A stretch of DNA of 64,000 bases from assembly GCA_039028935.1 (NCBI GenBank), contig JBCCHD010000012.1, positions 1-64,000 of the forward strand. The letters are read 5' to 3'. The notes below the pieces were generated by a model. That model was not told where the DNA came from. It did not search any database and saw only the letters and a program-made list of their open reading frames with translations. The stretch comes from Pseudomonadota bacterium. Its GTDB lineage: Bacteria > Pseudomonadota > Gammaproteobacteria > Steroidobacterales > SZUA-146. Numbering within the stretch: the first letter of the stretch is position 1; each line of letters begins with the position of its first letter. The translations under genes and the position numbers were made by a program. This document shows, one piece after another, positions 54,879 through 64,000 of the stretch.

Positions 54879-56594
54879 ATGGAAAAACTGGACGCTCGAC
54901 GCCTGACTGGCATCAACGTAATCTGGCAACATCCGGGCGCGGTAGTGGATGTTCGGTTGGATCCAAACGACGACGCGGACGCGGTCGCCGATCAATGGGC
55001 GATCCAGGCGCGCCGCTTTCTCGACGCCCTCGGCTGGTCCCATCCGGTGTGCAGTCATCGCCTACATTCCGGCGTTGCTCTGGCGCTGGCCGCCCCGATG
55101 GATGCGCTGTACAGTGCGGTCGAAGCGGCCGAATGGGTGTTTGGCGAAGTTGCCTTTTCACTCACGGGAATGCGTCCGGTTATCTATGATGAGAATGATG
55201 AGGCGGTGCCGCATCGCGAATTCGACGAGATGGTGTCGCACGTTAAGCGGGCGATCGCCGATGAGTGCAATCCCGCACTTCAACGTGTGCTCACGACACA
55301 GCCCGTCAACGCGACCGTGCTCATCGACGATGATGAAATATCGGTCGGCCTGGGGCGCTACGCAACAACTTGGCCTGTTGATGCCCTGCCCGAGACGATC
55401 GATTGGTCTTCAGCGCGCCGTATCCCGGTTGGCTTGGTCACCGGCACCAACGGCAAAACAACGACGGTGCGATTAACTCAGCGGATGCTGCGTGCGGCCG
55501 GCAATCGTGTCGGCATCAGCTCAACCGACTGGATTGGCGTGGATGACACGATCATTGATCGGGGCGATTATTCCGGTCCGGGCGGCGCACGCGCCGTATT
55601 GCGTCAGAATATAGACACCGCGGTGCTCGAAACAGCGCGCGGTGGCTTACTGCGTCGCGGCCTCGGCATGCCGCGGGCCGACGCCTCGCTGATCACGAAC
55701 ATTGCCGAAGATCACCTGGGCGATTTTGGCTCCGAGAATTTAGACGAACTGCTCGATTTGAAGTGGATTGTCACGCGCGCGCTCGACACGCAATCCGTTG
55801 CGATCTTAAACGCGGATGACCCGCTGTTGGTTGCCAAAGCCTCCGAACTGTCGGTGCCGCTATGCTGGTTCGGGCTCGAGCCAGATGCCGACCCCATACG
55901 CGCGCACATCGCCAATGCGCAACCGGTGGTGACGGTGAAGGACAACGTATTCTGCCGTTTCGACGGCAACACGTGGCGAACCTTGTGCGCCATTGACGAA
56001 GCACCCATAACCGTTGGAGGCAGCGCGCGTCACAACGTCGCCAATAGTCTGGCTGCCATAGCCCTTGCCCATTTTTTAGGGGCCGACGACGAGTCCATTG
56101 TGAGCGGCTTGCAGAGTATGCAACCTAATGACAACCCGGGTCGCTGCAATTTCTTTTCGGTCAACGGCGTCGATGTGTTGCTGGATTTTGCCCATAATCC
56201 CAGTGCGATGCAGGCTATTTTTGACATTGCGCGTAGTCACCCTGCCCAGCGACGGTTGCTGTGTTTCGGGCAAGCTGGCGACCGCACGGACGATTCGATT
56301 CGGGAGCTAGCACAACTCGCTTGGGCCATTGGACTTGACCATGTCTGCGTTTCTGAACTCGGCGACTACCGTCGAGGCCGTGCGCCGCAGGAAGTGTTTC
56401 ACTTACTGAAGGAAGGACTCCTGTCCGCCGGAGCGCAAGAACATCAAATTTCGCACCACGAACGCGAACGTGAGTCGCTGGATCATGCCCTTCATCTGGC
56501 GCACGAGGGCGACCTTATTATCATGATTGCGCTGGGCGAAGCACGCGCCCTGCTTGAGTGGCTAAATAGCTATCCCTCGGCGTCGATCGCTTGA
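54879..56594 (+). CDS. Stand-alone Mur-ligase-type protein linked to cyanophycin
   Basis: A protein of 571 residues. The first 175 residues form an unfamiliar domain (INVIWQHPGAVVDVRLDPN, LGWSHPVCSHRLHSGVAL). The rest is a Mur ligase closely resembling the C-terminal half of cyanophycin synthetase: VGLVTGTNGKTTTVRLTQRM near 188, AVLETARGGLLRRGLG, LILNADDP-like VAILNADDP, and VDVLLDFAHNPSAMQ near 430. It has no ATP-grasp domain, so it cannot be a complete synthetase. It probably adds an amino acid to a peptide or to cyanophycin, or modifies it. It lies 81 bases downstream of cphA on the same strand. Confidence 0.82.
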   Translation: MEKLDARRLTGINVIWQHPGAVVDVRLDPNDDADAVADQWAIQARRFLDALGWSHPVCSHRLHSGVALALAAPMDALYSAVEAAEWVFGEVAFSLTGMRPVIYDENDEAVPHREFDEMVSHVKRAIADECNPALQRVLTTQPVNATVLIDDDEISVGLGRYATTWPVDALPETIDWSSARRIPVGLVTGTNGKTTTVRLTQRMLRAAGNRVGISSTDWIGVDDTIIDRGDYSGPGGARAVLRQNIDTAVLETARGGLLRRGLGMPRADASLITNIAEDHLGDFGSENLDELLDLKWIVTRALDTQSVAILNADDPLLVAKASELSVPLCWFGLEPDADPIRAHIANAQPVVTVKDNVFCRFDGNTWRTLCAIDEAPITVGGSARHNVANSLAAIALAHFLGADDESIVSGLQSMQPNDNPGRCNFFSVNGVDVLLDFAHNPSAMQAIFDIARSHPAQRRLLCFGQAGDRTDDSIRELAQLAWAIGLDHVCVSELGDYRRGRAPQEVFHLLKEGLLSAGAQEHQISHHERERESLDHALHLAHEGDLIIMIALGEARALLEWLNSYPSASIA

Positions 56595-56680
56595 CGGGCT
56601 ATCCGCCGCCACTCGTTATCCAGGCGTAACGGGAACCCAACCTAAACGCCCTACTCTACAACGGACAGCAGGCTCGAAAA

Positions 56681-57775
56681 TTAGGATCGCGATTCGTCGT
56701 CGCAGGACGCACGAATGTTCTCAACGTCGGTACGCTCAATCAGTTTGCGCAACGTCTGAGATTGTTCACCGACCTTCTTGACGCTGGAGAACTGCCGCGA
56801 CTGAATGGCCTGCATGATAAGCGCGTTCACGTTTTGGTCGTAGTGGCCGACGTCTTTGTAGTAATCCAACTCGGTGACGATGGACGCGTCAGCTTGAAGG
56901 TCAAGGAGTTGAATATTCGCCTCGGTTTCCACTCGCTTGGCAAACGCTTCACGCAACCGCATGAAATGGTCGATACCGCCCAATTGCTCGATACGCTTAT
57001 AGCGGATAATGGAATACGGCGAGTAAAACAGCACAAACTCCGTATCCGGATTTGAGCGTGCAAGCGCCACGATATCGTCCAAGTGGGCATCGAATACATC
57101 GGTTCGAAAGGTATACCCGCGATTCGCTAAGAACCCAGATTGACTCACAATCGTATCGAAGTGCTCAAGCACCGGCTGACAGCCAGTACTGCGATCCCAG
57201 GTGTTAAGACCGTTAATATCGGACGACTCAAGCGGAAAAGACAGACCGAAAACACTCGATGCCAAGGTTCTGGCACTATGTAGGGTGGTTTGTAAACTCA
57301 TGGTATAGCGCAGTAACTGAAGCCCCCCTGCATAGAGGTGATGGGGATAGGCGCCGGTTTCTTGCGAAAACTCACCATAACGCTCATTAAACCGGCCAAG
57401 GTCAATGCCCCACACGACGCTCTGAATTTGGTCAGCACCGGCGGTAGAAAGTGCTTGCTCAAGAACAAAGAGCTGTTCGTAGGCGGTGGATCCGTTAATC
57501 GACAGTTTGAGCGCATGGCCGCCCAACAAACGATCCATGTTGTTAACACGAAAATTCGCCGTCATCGAACTTCCAATCAGCAGGCGCGTCGCGTTCTGCG
57601 TATAGTGCCGGGTCAAGCCCGGCACCTGATATCGCTGCTGCTCGCTAAAGAGAGGACTTAATCGCGTTTGCTGGCGATATATTTGAAGCGGATCGACCAC
57701 CCAATTAAAGACGTGGACCAACGCACCCAAAAAGGTCAGATAAACTAATACTCGAAGAGGGAAAGAAGCAGCCAT
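56681..57775 (-). CDS. SGNH/AlgJ-like protein paired with the MBOAT acyltransferase
   Basis: A protein of 364 residues with one N-terminal membrane helix (VLVYLTFLGALVHVFNWVV) and a periplasmic SGNH-like domain. The putative Ser is in RLLIGSSMTANFR near 68; the Asp and His are in YYKDVGHYDQNVNALIM near 309. Proteins of this kind (AlgJ, AlgX, DltD relatives) take an acyl group from an MBOAT partner and place it on a polysaccharide. The start is 2 bases from the stop of the MBOAT gene, so translation is coupled. It is the last gene of a four-gene polysaccharide unit. Confidence 0.78.
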   Translation of the reverse strand: MAASFPLRVLVYLTFLGALVHVFNWVVDPLQIYRQQTRLSPLFSEQQRYQVPGLTRHYTQNATRLLIGSSMTANFRVNNMDRLLGGHALKLSINGSTAYEQLFVLEQALSTAGADQIQSVVWGIDLGRFNERYGEFSQETGAYPHHLYAGGLQLLRYTMSLQTTLHSARTLASSVFGLSFPLESSDINGLNTWDRSTGCQPVLEHFDTIVSQSGFLANRGYTFRTDVFDAHLDDIVALARSNPDTEFVLFYSPYSIIRYKRIEQLGGIDHFMRLREAFAKRVETEANIQLLDLQADASIVTELDYYKDVGHYDQNVNALIMQAIQSRQFSSVKKVGEQSQTLRKLIERTDVENIRASCDDESRS

Positions 57776-57777
57776 AA

Positions 57778-59301
57778 TCAGAATTGGAAGTACAAAAATT
57801 CGCTTTCTTTGTTCAGCGAAACGAAACTAATCAGCAACGCCGCGGCGACCAGCCAAGCGGTGCGAGGATTAAAGCCAAGGAAGCCAACGCCCGCTTTCAT
57901 GCGCGCCGCGATGTCATGAGAATTGGGCATAAAGACAAATGGGATGACCAACACGATGCTCATCCATTGATTCCAGAATATTTGTCCGCCGCCGGCGACT
58001 GCTCGAATATTCAGCGCACTCAGTACGTCAGAGACGAAGGGTGAAATATTTGCAAACACACCTGGCAATGTCGCGCCATGAAAGCCAAACATGCCTTTCA
58101 AGATATTCACGGCTGACGAGAAGTCAGCGGCACGGAAAAACACCCATCCAATAATCACGGCCAGCAACGTCACACTCCATGCCAGCACCTTTCCAACGCG
58201 TGTCGAATGGCTGAGATCATGGCCCAACACGTTTTGACGAAATTGCCGCCAGCTATGATTAATCAGCAAATACAGACCGTGTAAACCACCCCAGACGACA
58301 AAGGTCCAACCCGCACCATGCCAAAGACCACCGAGCAGCATGGTGATACTCAGATTGAGGCTACGGCGGGTCGGTCCTTTGCGATTGCCGCCCAACGGGA
58401 TATACAAATAGTCCCGCAAAAAGGCGCTCAGTGTCATATGCCATCGTCGCCAAAACTCGATGATGTTTAGCGACTTGTAGGGCGAATTGAAATTGATCGG
58501 CAGCATAATACCGAATAGCAACGCGATACCCATCGCCATATCAGAATAGCCGCTAAAATCGAAATACAATTGCAGCGTGTAGCCCAGCGCCGCTGCCCAG
58601 CCGGTAAAGAAGTCGATAACCGATCCTTGGGCCGCTTTCTCAAATAGCGGTGTACTAATCGACCCCACCGAGTCCGCGAGCACCACTTTTTTAAACAACC
58701 CAATGCCGAAATAGGTAAGCCCTAGCGACACGTGAGTTGGCCACTCAAGCAGCCGCTTGTGATCGGCAAACTGCGGCATCATTTCTTTATGATGAACAAT
58801 CGGACCCGCAATCAGCTGTGGAAAGAATGACACGAAGAGCGAGTAATTGAGAAGCTTCTGCTGGCCGACCAATCCTCGATGCGTATCTACTAAGAAAGCG
58901 ATTTGCTGAAAGGTAAAAAATGAAATGGCCAGCGGTAATACCACGTGTTCAAGATTAAACGACGCGCCGAACAGTAAGTTGACGTTATCCACGAAGAAGT
59001 TTGCGTATTTAAAATACCCGAGGAGCGCCAGATTAAAGACTACTCCCGTCGCCAGCAGGCTCTTGGTCGCTTGGCCGCTGGCAGCACGACGAACCATGAG
59101 GCCAGAAATCGTAAAATTAACGCTGATCGATAGACCCAGCAAAAGCAAGTAAACCGGATTCCACCATCCATAGAAAAACGCGGAACAGACCAGCAGCCAA
59201 AGATTGGTCATACGCGCGTTGCCGGTACGACTCGCCAGATAAAAACCGGCCAAGACTACGGGCAAAAAGACGAAAATAAAAACGTACGAATTAAAGAGCA
59301 C
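57778..59301 (-). CDS. MBOAT-family O-acyltransferase (AlgI-like)
   Basis: An inner-membrane protein of 507 residues with about 11 hydrophobic helices. Conserved MBOAT segments are FNSYVFIFVFLPVVLAGFY at the start, SFFPQLIAGPIVHHKEMMPQ near 155, DFSGYSDMAMGIALLFGI near 248, NIIEFWRRWHMTLSAFLRDY near 280, and LLGGLWHGAGWTFVVWGGLH near 325 with the catalytic His. It moves acetyl groups across the membrane for O-acetylation of a surface polysaccharide, with the downstream SGNH protein. It follows the oxidoreductase gene by 29 bases. Confidence 0.92.
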   Translation of the reverse strand: MLFNSYVFIFVFLPVVLAGFYLASRTGNARMTNLWLLVCSAFFYGWWNPVYLLLLGLSISVNFTISGLMVRRAASGQATKSLLATGVVFNLALLGYFKYANFFVDNVNLLFGASFNLEHVVLPLAISFFTFQQIAFLVDTHRGLVGQQKLLNYSLFVSFFPQLIAGPIVHHKEMMPQFADHKRLLEWPTHVSLGLTYFGIGLFKKVVLADSVGSISTPLFEKAAQGSVIDFFTGWAAALGYTLQLYFDFSGYSDMAMGIALLFGIMLPINFNSPYKSLNIIEFWRRWHMTLSAFLRDYLYIPLGGNRKGPTRRSLNLSITMLLGGLWHGAGWTFVVWGGLHGLYLLINHSWRQFRQNVLGHDLSHSTRVGKVLAWSVTLLAVIIGWVFFRAADFSSAVNILKGMFGFHGATLPGVFANISPFVSDVLSALNIRAVAGGGQIFWNQWMSIVLVIPFVFMPNSHDIAARMKAGVGFLGFNPRTAWLVAAALLISFVSLNKESEFLYFQF

Positions 59302-59330
59302 GCGTCAACCTCAAGCGCTTCTATTCACGG

Positions 59331-61508
59331 TCAATCTTGGCGCAACGATGCCGCACTGACATCAACCGGCGCACCGATGGTTAACGACTCCACTGCCGCA
59401 ACCGTCGCGATGCTCGTGGCCATCAGACACTCGTACGTCACGCATGGCTCTCCGGACTTAAGGCCATCGATCCAGGCGCGCAGCATCGCTTGCTGCCCTT
59501 TATCCTGACTACCCAGCTTTTCATTGATGGTCTTCCTATCGGCAAAGTACAGCTCGGCTTCCTTAAAATCTCGGATAATGGCTGACCGGCCACCACCATG
59601 CACCTCCACGTACTCTTTCGGTAGCGCCGGCGAGCCGTCAGCGGTGTACACAATGTTGGCAATACTGCCATTCGCCAGGGACAGCGACACCGTCAGATTG
59701 TCATTGAGGAGCGCTGATTTATTGGCTTTTGCGGTGGCAAAGGCATGCACCGACGTCACATTCGACTCGCAAAGGGCCGAGGCAAGATCAATAAAATGAC
59801 AACCCTCACCAATCATCCTGCCGCCTCCGACGACCGGGTCTTGAATCCAATGATCGCCTGGAATCGATCCGGCGTTGACGCGTATCGTGACAACCCGTGG
59901 CGCGTTGACCGTCGAAAAATGCTGGATCGCGAGCGTTGTCAGTGGCGCAAATCGGCGATTGAATCCGACCATGAGCTGACGATCCTGACCCTCGCGCATC
60001 GCCTGATCGACCTGGGCCAGCTCTTCGTTGTTAAGGGCCAAAGGCTTTTCGACATAGACATGCTTGCCCGCCGTGAGTGCTTGCGCCACCGACCTGGCGT
60101 GTGAGTCATGGCGCGTGGTAATCATGATCACGTCAGAATCGTTTTCAAGAAGCTCGGCGTAATGACTTGCGCAGTATCTGAAACCAAACTTTTCAGCCAC
60201 CCCTTGCGCTGTCCGTCCGCTCGCGGTCACCAGCCCGTTGAAGGCAACGCCTGACATCTGCTGAAGCGGCGGAAGTAAGCTCGCCGTCGCGTAGTTGCCG
60301 GCGCCAAAAAAGGAAATGCCGATATCCGCTTTATCCAATGGTTGAGTGCTGACCGGTATGCGCGCGTCTTCAACCGCGTCGTTTTGCGGTTCGCCATAGC
60401 GAAGAACGATGCCAATGTACGGCTCCGTTTTTTCACCTTGTATTAACTGATAGGCCTTGGCAGCCTCATCAACATCAAATCGATGCGTGATCAATTGATC
60501 GAGATTGAGTCCGCCCTGGTCTAGCAAGCCCAGTATCGACTCCATATTGCGCTGCTCGGTGAACCGTACATAACCGAACGGATAATCATTCCCCGCTTCC
60601 TCGTAGAAGGGATCATAGCGCCCAGGTCCATAAGACCTCGAGATGACAACACTGATCTCCTTTTTGAAAAAGTCTTCCCGGGGGATATCCATGCGCACCG
60701 CCCCCACGACCACCACACGCCCCTTCTCCCGTGTCACCTGGCCACACAGTTCAATGGGTTGATTGCTGGCGGTGCCGGCGCACACTAAAACGCCATCCAC
60801 ACCGCGCCCGTTCGTCAGATCTAAGCAGCTCTGTACGATATCGGAGCCCGGTTTGAGACCCGTTGCGCCGTGTGCCTCAGCAAGCGCTACCTGACCGGCG
60901 TCCAGATCCGTTCCCAGTACATGGCAGCCGTTCGCCTTGAGAATTTGCACGCACATCTGACCGAGGATACCGAGACCCAGAACAAGAAAAGTTTCACCCA
61001 ATTTAGGTTCGGCCAATCGCACGCCCTGCAAACCGATCGAACCCAGCGTTGTAAACGCAGCGTGTTCGTCACTTACGCTATCTGGCACTTTGACGACAAG
61101 ATTACGGGGCACGGCGACGATCTCGGCATGATTAGCGTACCCCACACCACCACACGCCACCCGGTCGCCCGGTTGAATTCCTTCGACTAAACCACCGACA
61201 GCCAAAACCGTACCGGCGGAGCTATAGCCAAGGGGACTTGGCGAATCCAAGCGGGCGCCGACGGTTTGAAAGGTTTTCTTAAACCCGTCGGTACGCAGCT
61301 TTTTCAAGACTTGTTTGACCAAATCCGGACGCGCACGCGCCTTTTGCAACAAATTCTTGCGCGCCATGTCGACGGAGGTTTTCTCTGTGCCCGCACTGAT
61401 TACCGAAGCGGTATTGCGCACCAATACAAACTTATCGCCGAGACTGGGCACAGGCACGTCTTTCACACTGATAACGCCATCCCGAAGGGTCTGTGTTACT
61501 TGTTTCAT
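59331..61508 (-). CDS. Fusion of zinc-type dehydrogenase and Gfo/Idh/MocA oxidoreductase
   Basis: A protein of 725 residues made of two enzymes. Residues 1-355 are a medium-chain dehydrogenase (SPLGYSSAGTVLAVGGLVEG, FLVLGLGILGQMCVQILKAN). Residues 395-715 are a Gfo/Idh/MocA oxidoreductase with its own Rossmann motif ISFFGAGNYATASLLPPLQ, the EKPLALNNEEL motif near 490 and GGGRMIGEGCHFIDLASAL near 580. Such two-domain proteins occur in surface-polysaccharide loci and are thought to make modified nucleotide sugars; the reaction is unknown. It overlaps the glycosyltransferase gene by 4 bases (ATGA). Confidence 0.88.
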   Translation of the reverse strand: MKQVTQTLRDGVISVKDVPVPSLGDKFVLVRNTASVISAGTEKTSVDMARKNLLQKARARPDLVKQVLKKLRTDGFKKTFQTVGARLDSPSPLGYSSAGTVLAVGGLVEGIQPGDRVACGGVGYANHAEIVAVPRNLVVKVPDSVSDEHAAFTTLGSIGLQGVRLAEPKLGETFLVLGLGILGQMCVQILKANGCHVLGTDLDAGQVALAEAHGATGLKPGSDIVQSCLDLTNGRGVDGVLVCAGTASNQPIELCGQVTREKGRVVVVGAVRMDIPREDFFKKEISVVISRSYGPGRYDPFYEEAGNDYPFGYVRFTEQRNMESILGLLDQGGLNLDQLITHRFDVDEAAKAYQLIQGEKTEPYIGIVLRYGEPQNDAVEDARIPVSTQPLDKADIGISFFGAGNYATASLLPPLQQMSGVAFNGLVTASGRTAQGVAEKFGFRYCASHYAELLENDSDVIMITTRHDSHARSVAQALTAGKHVYVEKPLALNNEELAQVDQAMREGQDRQLMVGFNRRFAPLTTLAIQHFSTVNAPRVVTIRVNAGSIPGDHWIQDPVVGGGRMIGEGCHFIDLASALCESNVTSVHAFATAKANKSALLNDNLTVSLSLANGSIANIVYTADGSPALPKEYVEVHGGGRSAIIRDFKEAELYFADRKTINEKLGSQDKGQQAMLRAWIDGLKSGEPCVTYECLMATSIATVAAVESLTIGAPVDVSAASLRQD

Positions 61509-62566
61509 GCAGTTGGTTTCCCTGTCGAGCCACCGTCGAGCTCACTCGCAGCAGCGTACAAATTCATATAAAAATCGGCGTGGTCACCCTCTTGTGCAAC
61601 CCACCCATTGTCGTTCGAAACAGACATGAGCACGTCTTTGACCGCATTCGCAAGCGACTGCGAATTTCTCGACGTAAAGAGACGAGTACCGGCTGGTCTT
61701 GCGGCCGCATCGGAGGCCACCACCGGTTTACCTAGGCTCAGCGCTTCGCGCACGCTCAGCGCATCCCCGTCAGTATTCGTTGCGCGTACGGAACAGTCGG
61801 TATTCTCAATAAGTCGTACAAACGATAAGTCTTCATCACAAGTCAACCTGATTCGGTCACCGAGCTCGAAATCAACGATCGCTTTCTGATACCGCTCAAA
61901 TCGATCCCGACCTTTCGCCAGCGAGGCAACATTAAACACGAGCGCCACCTCGAGCTGTGACGCGTCGACCAACGTACGCATCATCTCAATACACAGATCG
62001 AGCCCGTACAAATCAACGCCTTCGAATTCGTCGAGCTGATACGCATTGGAGGCGATCACTTTTCGTCCCTGACTTCGTTGGTGACCAAGCCAATCTTGAA
62101 GTGCCGACGGTAAGGCGGGCTCGTGCTCGGGTACGGGCGGCAGAAACGCAGGCCGAATGACGGTCTTATCCGATTCAACCGCATCGGCAATCGCCGAGCT
62201 CACGCAAATGACGACCTGAGCGCGCCGAAATATCCAGCGATGGATGCCACGACTCACTGCCCCACGCGCGCGCCAAGAATGCAGCGAAATAAGGAAAGGT
62301 CGACGCAGTAGCAACGCGGTCAGCGCATTGGTGACTCGAAACAGATCAACGCTCGAATGGATATGCACGATTTCCGCTCGGAAGAAACGACGAAAGTAGC
62401 CGAATACGTTCAAGCTGCGCAAATTAAAGACCGCCTTACGCACCGGCGATTCGTCGATCAAGTCGATCGTTATGCCACCACGTTCAAGCAGCGCCGAAAG
62501 ACGAGCCAAGTGGACCGACACGCCTCCCTTAGGGGGCGGCAATGGGCCAATGAGCAAAAGTTGCAT
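61505..62566 (-). CDS. Glycosyltransferase, GT4-like
   Basis: A GT-B-fold glycosyltransferase of about 353 residues. It opens with MQLLLIGPLPPPKGGVSVHL, the glycine loop of GT4-type enzymes. It continues with EIVHIHSSVD, LISLHSWRARG and VVICVSSAIADAV. The C-terminal part reads DGDALSVREALSLGKPVVAS, which is the nucleotide-sugar binding region. It should add one sugar to a polysaccharide or lipid carrier in the cytoplasm. It is first in the four-gene operon. TATACT at 62594-62589 on the coding strand looks like its -10 element, so the ATG at 62566 or 62578 is used rather than a TTG at 62599. Confidence 0.83.
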   Translation of the reverse strand: MQLLLIGPLPPPKGGVSVHLARLSALLERGGITIDLIDESPVRKAVFNLRSLNVFGYFRRFFRAEIVHIHSSVDLFRVTNALTALLLRRPFLISLHSWRARGAVSRGIHRWIFRRAQVVICVSSAIADAVESDKTVIRPAFLPPVPEHEPALPSALQDWLGHQRSQGRKVIASNAYQLDEFEGVDLYGLDLCIEMMRTLVDASQLEVALVFNVASLAKGRDRFERYQKAIVDFELGDRIRLTCDEDLSFVRLIENTDCSVRATNTDGDALSVREALSLGKPVVASDAAARPAGTRLFTSRNSQSLANAVKDVLMSVSNDNGWVAQEGDHADFYMNLYAAASELDGGSTGKPTA

Positions 62567-62852
62567 GGAATCGGGCATGATGGCGTGCAGTATACTCAAT
62601 TTTAAGGTTTTTCGACCCCCGATCAGTTCACCAATTTACCCACCGCAAGGGGCGGTTGACGCCCTTTTTCGTGTGTTAAACACGTGCCTCTCGCCAATCA
62701 TGGTCGGGCGATCAATTGGCCGCCGGTTCTGAGCGACTACCCACGCTCAACACCTCCCCCACCACCGTCACGGCGCGCGTAAGAAAACGTGCACCTGTCG
62801 GCAAAGATGTCATAATCCGGACATCTCAGACGCCATTGATGGATTTCATACC

Positions 62853-63311
62853 ATGACCGTCACCGTACGCACTGCCACCGTGGCCGACGCGCCTCTCATC
62901 GCATCATTTAACCAGTTTCTAGCGCTTGAAACGGAAGGCAAGACTCTCCCGGAAGCCACCATTGTGCAAGGTGTATCAACCATTCTTGGCGACGCCACCC
63001 GAGGTTCGTATTACCTGGCCTGCGACGCCGAGCGCGTGGTGGGTCAGCTCATGATTACGTTCGAGTGGAGCGATTGGCGCGATGGCTGGTTTTGGTGGAT
63101 TCAGAGTGTGTATGTCGAGAAGGATGCGCGCAAGCTGGGCGTTTTTCGCACGCTATACCAACATGTGAAAACACTGGCTCGCGAACGCCCCGACGTGTGC
63201 GGAATTCGGCTCTATGTTGAAAAGGACAACACACGAGCGCAATCCACGTATACTGCACTAGGCATGGCCACCACGCCCTATCTGATTATGGAAGAGGAAT
63301 TCGCGCGTTGA
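62853..63311 (+). CDS. GNAT-family N-acetyltransferase
   Basis: A protein of 152 residues with the GNAT fold: VTVRTATVADAPLIASFNQF at the start, WFWWIQSVYVEKDARKLGVF at about 82-101, where the acetyl-CoA loop (Q/R-x-x-G-x-G/A) is only partly kept (RKLGVF), and IRLYVEKDNTRAQSTYTALG near 122-141. The substrate is unknown. It is divergent from the polysaccharide operon and 73 bases upstream of the peroxiredoxin gene, which may share its transcript. Confidence 0.88.
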   Translation: MTVTVRTATVADAPLIASFNQFLALETEGKTLPEATIVQGVSTILGDATRGSYYLACDAERVVGQLMITFEWSDWRDGWFWWIQSVYVEKDARKLGVFRTLYQHVKTLARERPDVCGIRLYVEKDNTRAQSTYTALGMATTPYLIMEEEFAR

Positions 63312-63384
63312 GACCGACGCCGAGACCGTCCGACCTCACGCCCCAAACTCACTCCTATTTTAACAACACGACTGGAGAGACACG

Positions 63385-63840
63385 ATGTTAAAAATCGGCT
63401 CTGATGCCCCCGATTTCACGTTACCGGATCAAGATGGCAATCCGGTTACGCTCAGCGACACGCTCAAAACCGGCCCTGTATTGCTGTACTTTTATCCCGC
63501 CGATTTCACTCCTGGCTGCACTAAAGAAGCCTGCATGATTCGTGACGCGCATACGGAAATATTGGACGTTGGGGTAACGGTGCTGGGCGTTAGCGCTCAG
63601 GACGAGGACAGCCATAGCCGATTTCAACAACAGCACAATCTGCCGTTCACGCTGCTCGCCGATACCGATCATGTTGTCGCAAAACAATATAAAGCGAACG
63701 GACTGTTTGGCGTCACAAAACGCATTACTTATCTGATCAGCCCGAAGGGTAAAATCGACGATGCAGTGAACGCGATGTTCAAAATCAGCGCCCATGAAGA
63801 ATTACTCAATGAAGCACTCGAGCGCTATGCCTCGGGCTAA
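63385..63840 (+). CDS. bcp: Thioredoxin-dependent peroxiredoxin, PrxQ/BCP type
   Basis: A protein of 151 residues that reduces hydrogen peroxide and organic peroxides using thioredoxin. The active site is YPADFTPGCTKEACMIRD, with the peroxidatic Cys at 45 and a resolving Cys at 50, the spacing of the PrxQ atypical two-Cys form. The start DAPDFTLPDQDGNPVTLSD and a closing ALERYASG are typical. A GGAGAGA site precedes the ATG. Confidence 0.95.
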   Translation: MLKIGSDAPDFTLPDQDGNPVTLSDTLKTGPVLLYFYPADFTPGCTKEACMIRDAHTEILDVGVTVLGVSAQDEDSHSRFQQQHNLPFTLLADTDHVVAKQYKANGLFGVTKRITYLISPKGKIDDAVNAMFKISAHEELLNEALERYASG

Positions 63841-63860
63841 CAGCGGTGTCGTGAAGACAC

Positions 63861-64000
63861 TTACACGGTCAGACTAATCGTAACGCGGCGCGTGTGGGCT
63901 CGGTGACGATGCTCCCAGACGTATACACCTTGCCAGGTGCCCAAGTCGCAGCGGCCATCCACAACAGGCATTGTCAGATGAGTTTGGGTAAGCACACTGC
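63861..64000 (-). CDS. yjbQ: YjbQ family (UPF0047) protein, C-terminal part
   Basis: The last 46 residues of a gene that runs past the window end. It reads SVLTQTHLTMPVVDGRCDLG, then TWQGVYVWEHRHRAHTRRV and ends ISLTV. The DLGTWQGVYVWEHR pattern is diagnostic of the YjbQ family, small proteins reported to have weak thiamine phosphate synthase activity. It is convergent with the peroxiredoxin gene, 20 bases apart. Confidence 0.88.
   Translation of the reverse strand, partial: SVLTQTHLTMPVVDGRCDLGTWQGVYVWEHRHRAHTRRVTISLTV

Overview
The window looks like a chromosome segment from a gammaproteobacterium, probably free-living. This is inferred from gene types (YheS-like ABC-F protein, Blc-type lipocalin, PrxQ, YjbQ, RND pump, two HDOD proteins, Sec-exported S9 peptidases, a cyanophycin locus, a C-terminal GlyGly-CTERM-like tail); the species cannot be read from the sequence. 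There are two parts, separated by a tRNA-Arg(CCT) gene at 18622-18698.

Left part, about 1-18.6 kb, is accessory DNA and is visibly richer in A/T. It begins inside an IS66-family element (tnpC cut by the window edge, tnpB, tnpA, terminal repeat ending at 1455). Then come two small genes on the minus strand, a MarR-type regulator broken by two stop codons, and an operon of two giant unrecognised proteins (2058 and 1899 residues). Beyond these lie a decayed IS3-family element, a small protein resembling DUF3238, and 1.2 kb without a recognisable gene that ends at the 3' end of the tRNA. Together this looks like a genomic island in the tRNA gene. The giant-protein operon is the best candidate for an undescribed system.

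Right part, about 18.8-64 kb, is orderly core-like sequence. In order: an inositol-phosphatase-like enzyme with an APH-like kinase; an exported AstE/AspA-like hydrolase with a long disordered N-terminus; gamma-glutamyltransferase; an HDOD protein; two tandem S9 peptidases; a secreted protein with TonB-C-like repeats; a TM-helix mechanosensitive-type channel; an ABC-F ATPase; a 56-residue lipoprotein; a second HDOD protein; an RND adaptor-pump-DM13 operon; and a lipocalin.

Next is a 2718-residue surface protein (DUF4347, thrombospondin-type-3 calcium repeats, C-terminal sorting tail). Its 5' region carries a structured RNA matching the c-di-GMP-I (GEMM) riboswitch and, about 50 bases further upstream, a perfect TGTGA-N6-TCACA CRP-type site. 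Two second messengers thus appear to converge on one adhesin-like gene. The segment ends with a cyanophycin locus (cphB, cphA and a stand-alone Mur ligase), a four-gene surface-polysaccharide operon (glycosyltransferase, dehydrogenase/Gfo-Idh fusion, MBOAT acyltransferase, SGNH partner), a GNAT acetyltransferase, a peroxiredoxin, and the 3' part of yjbQ.
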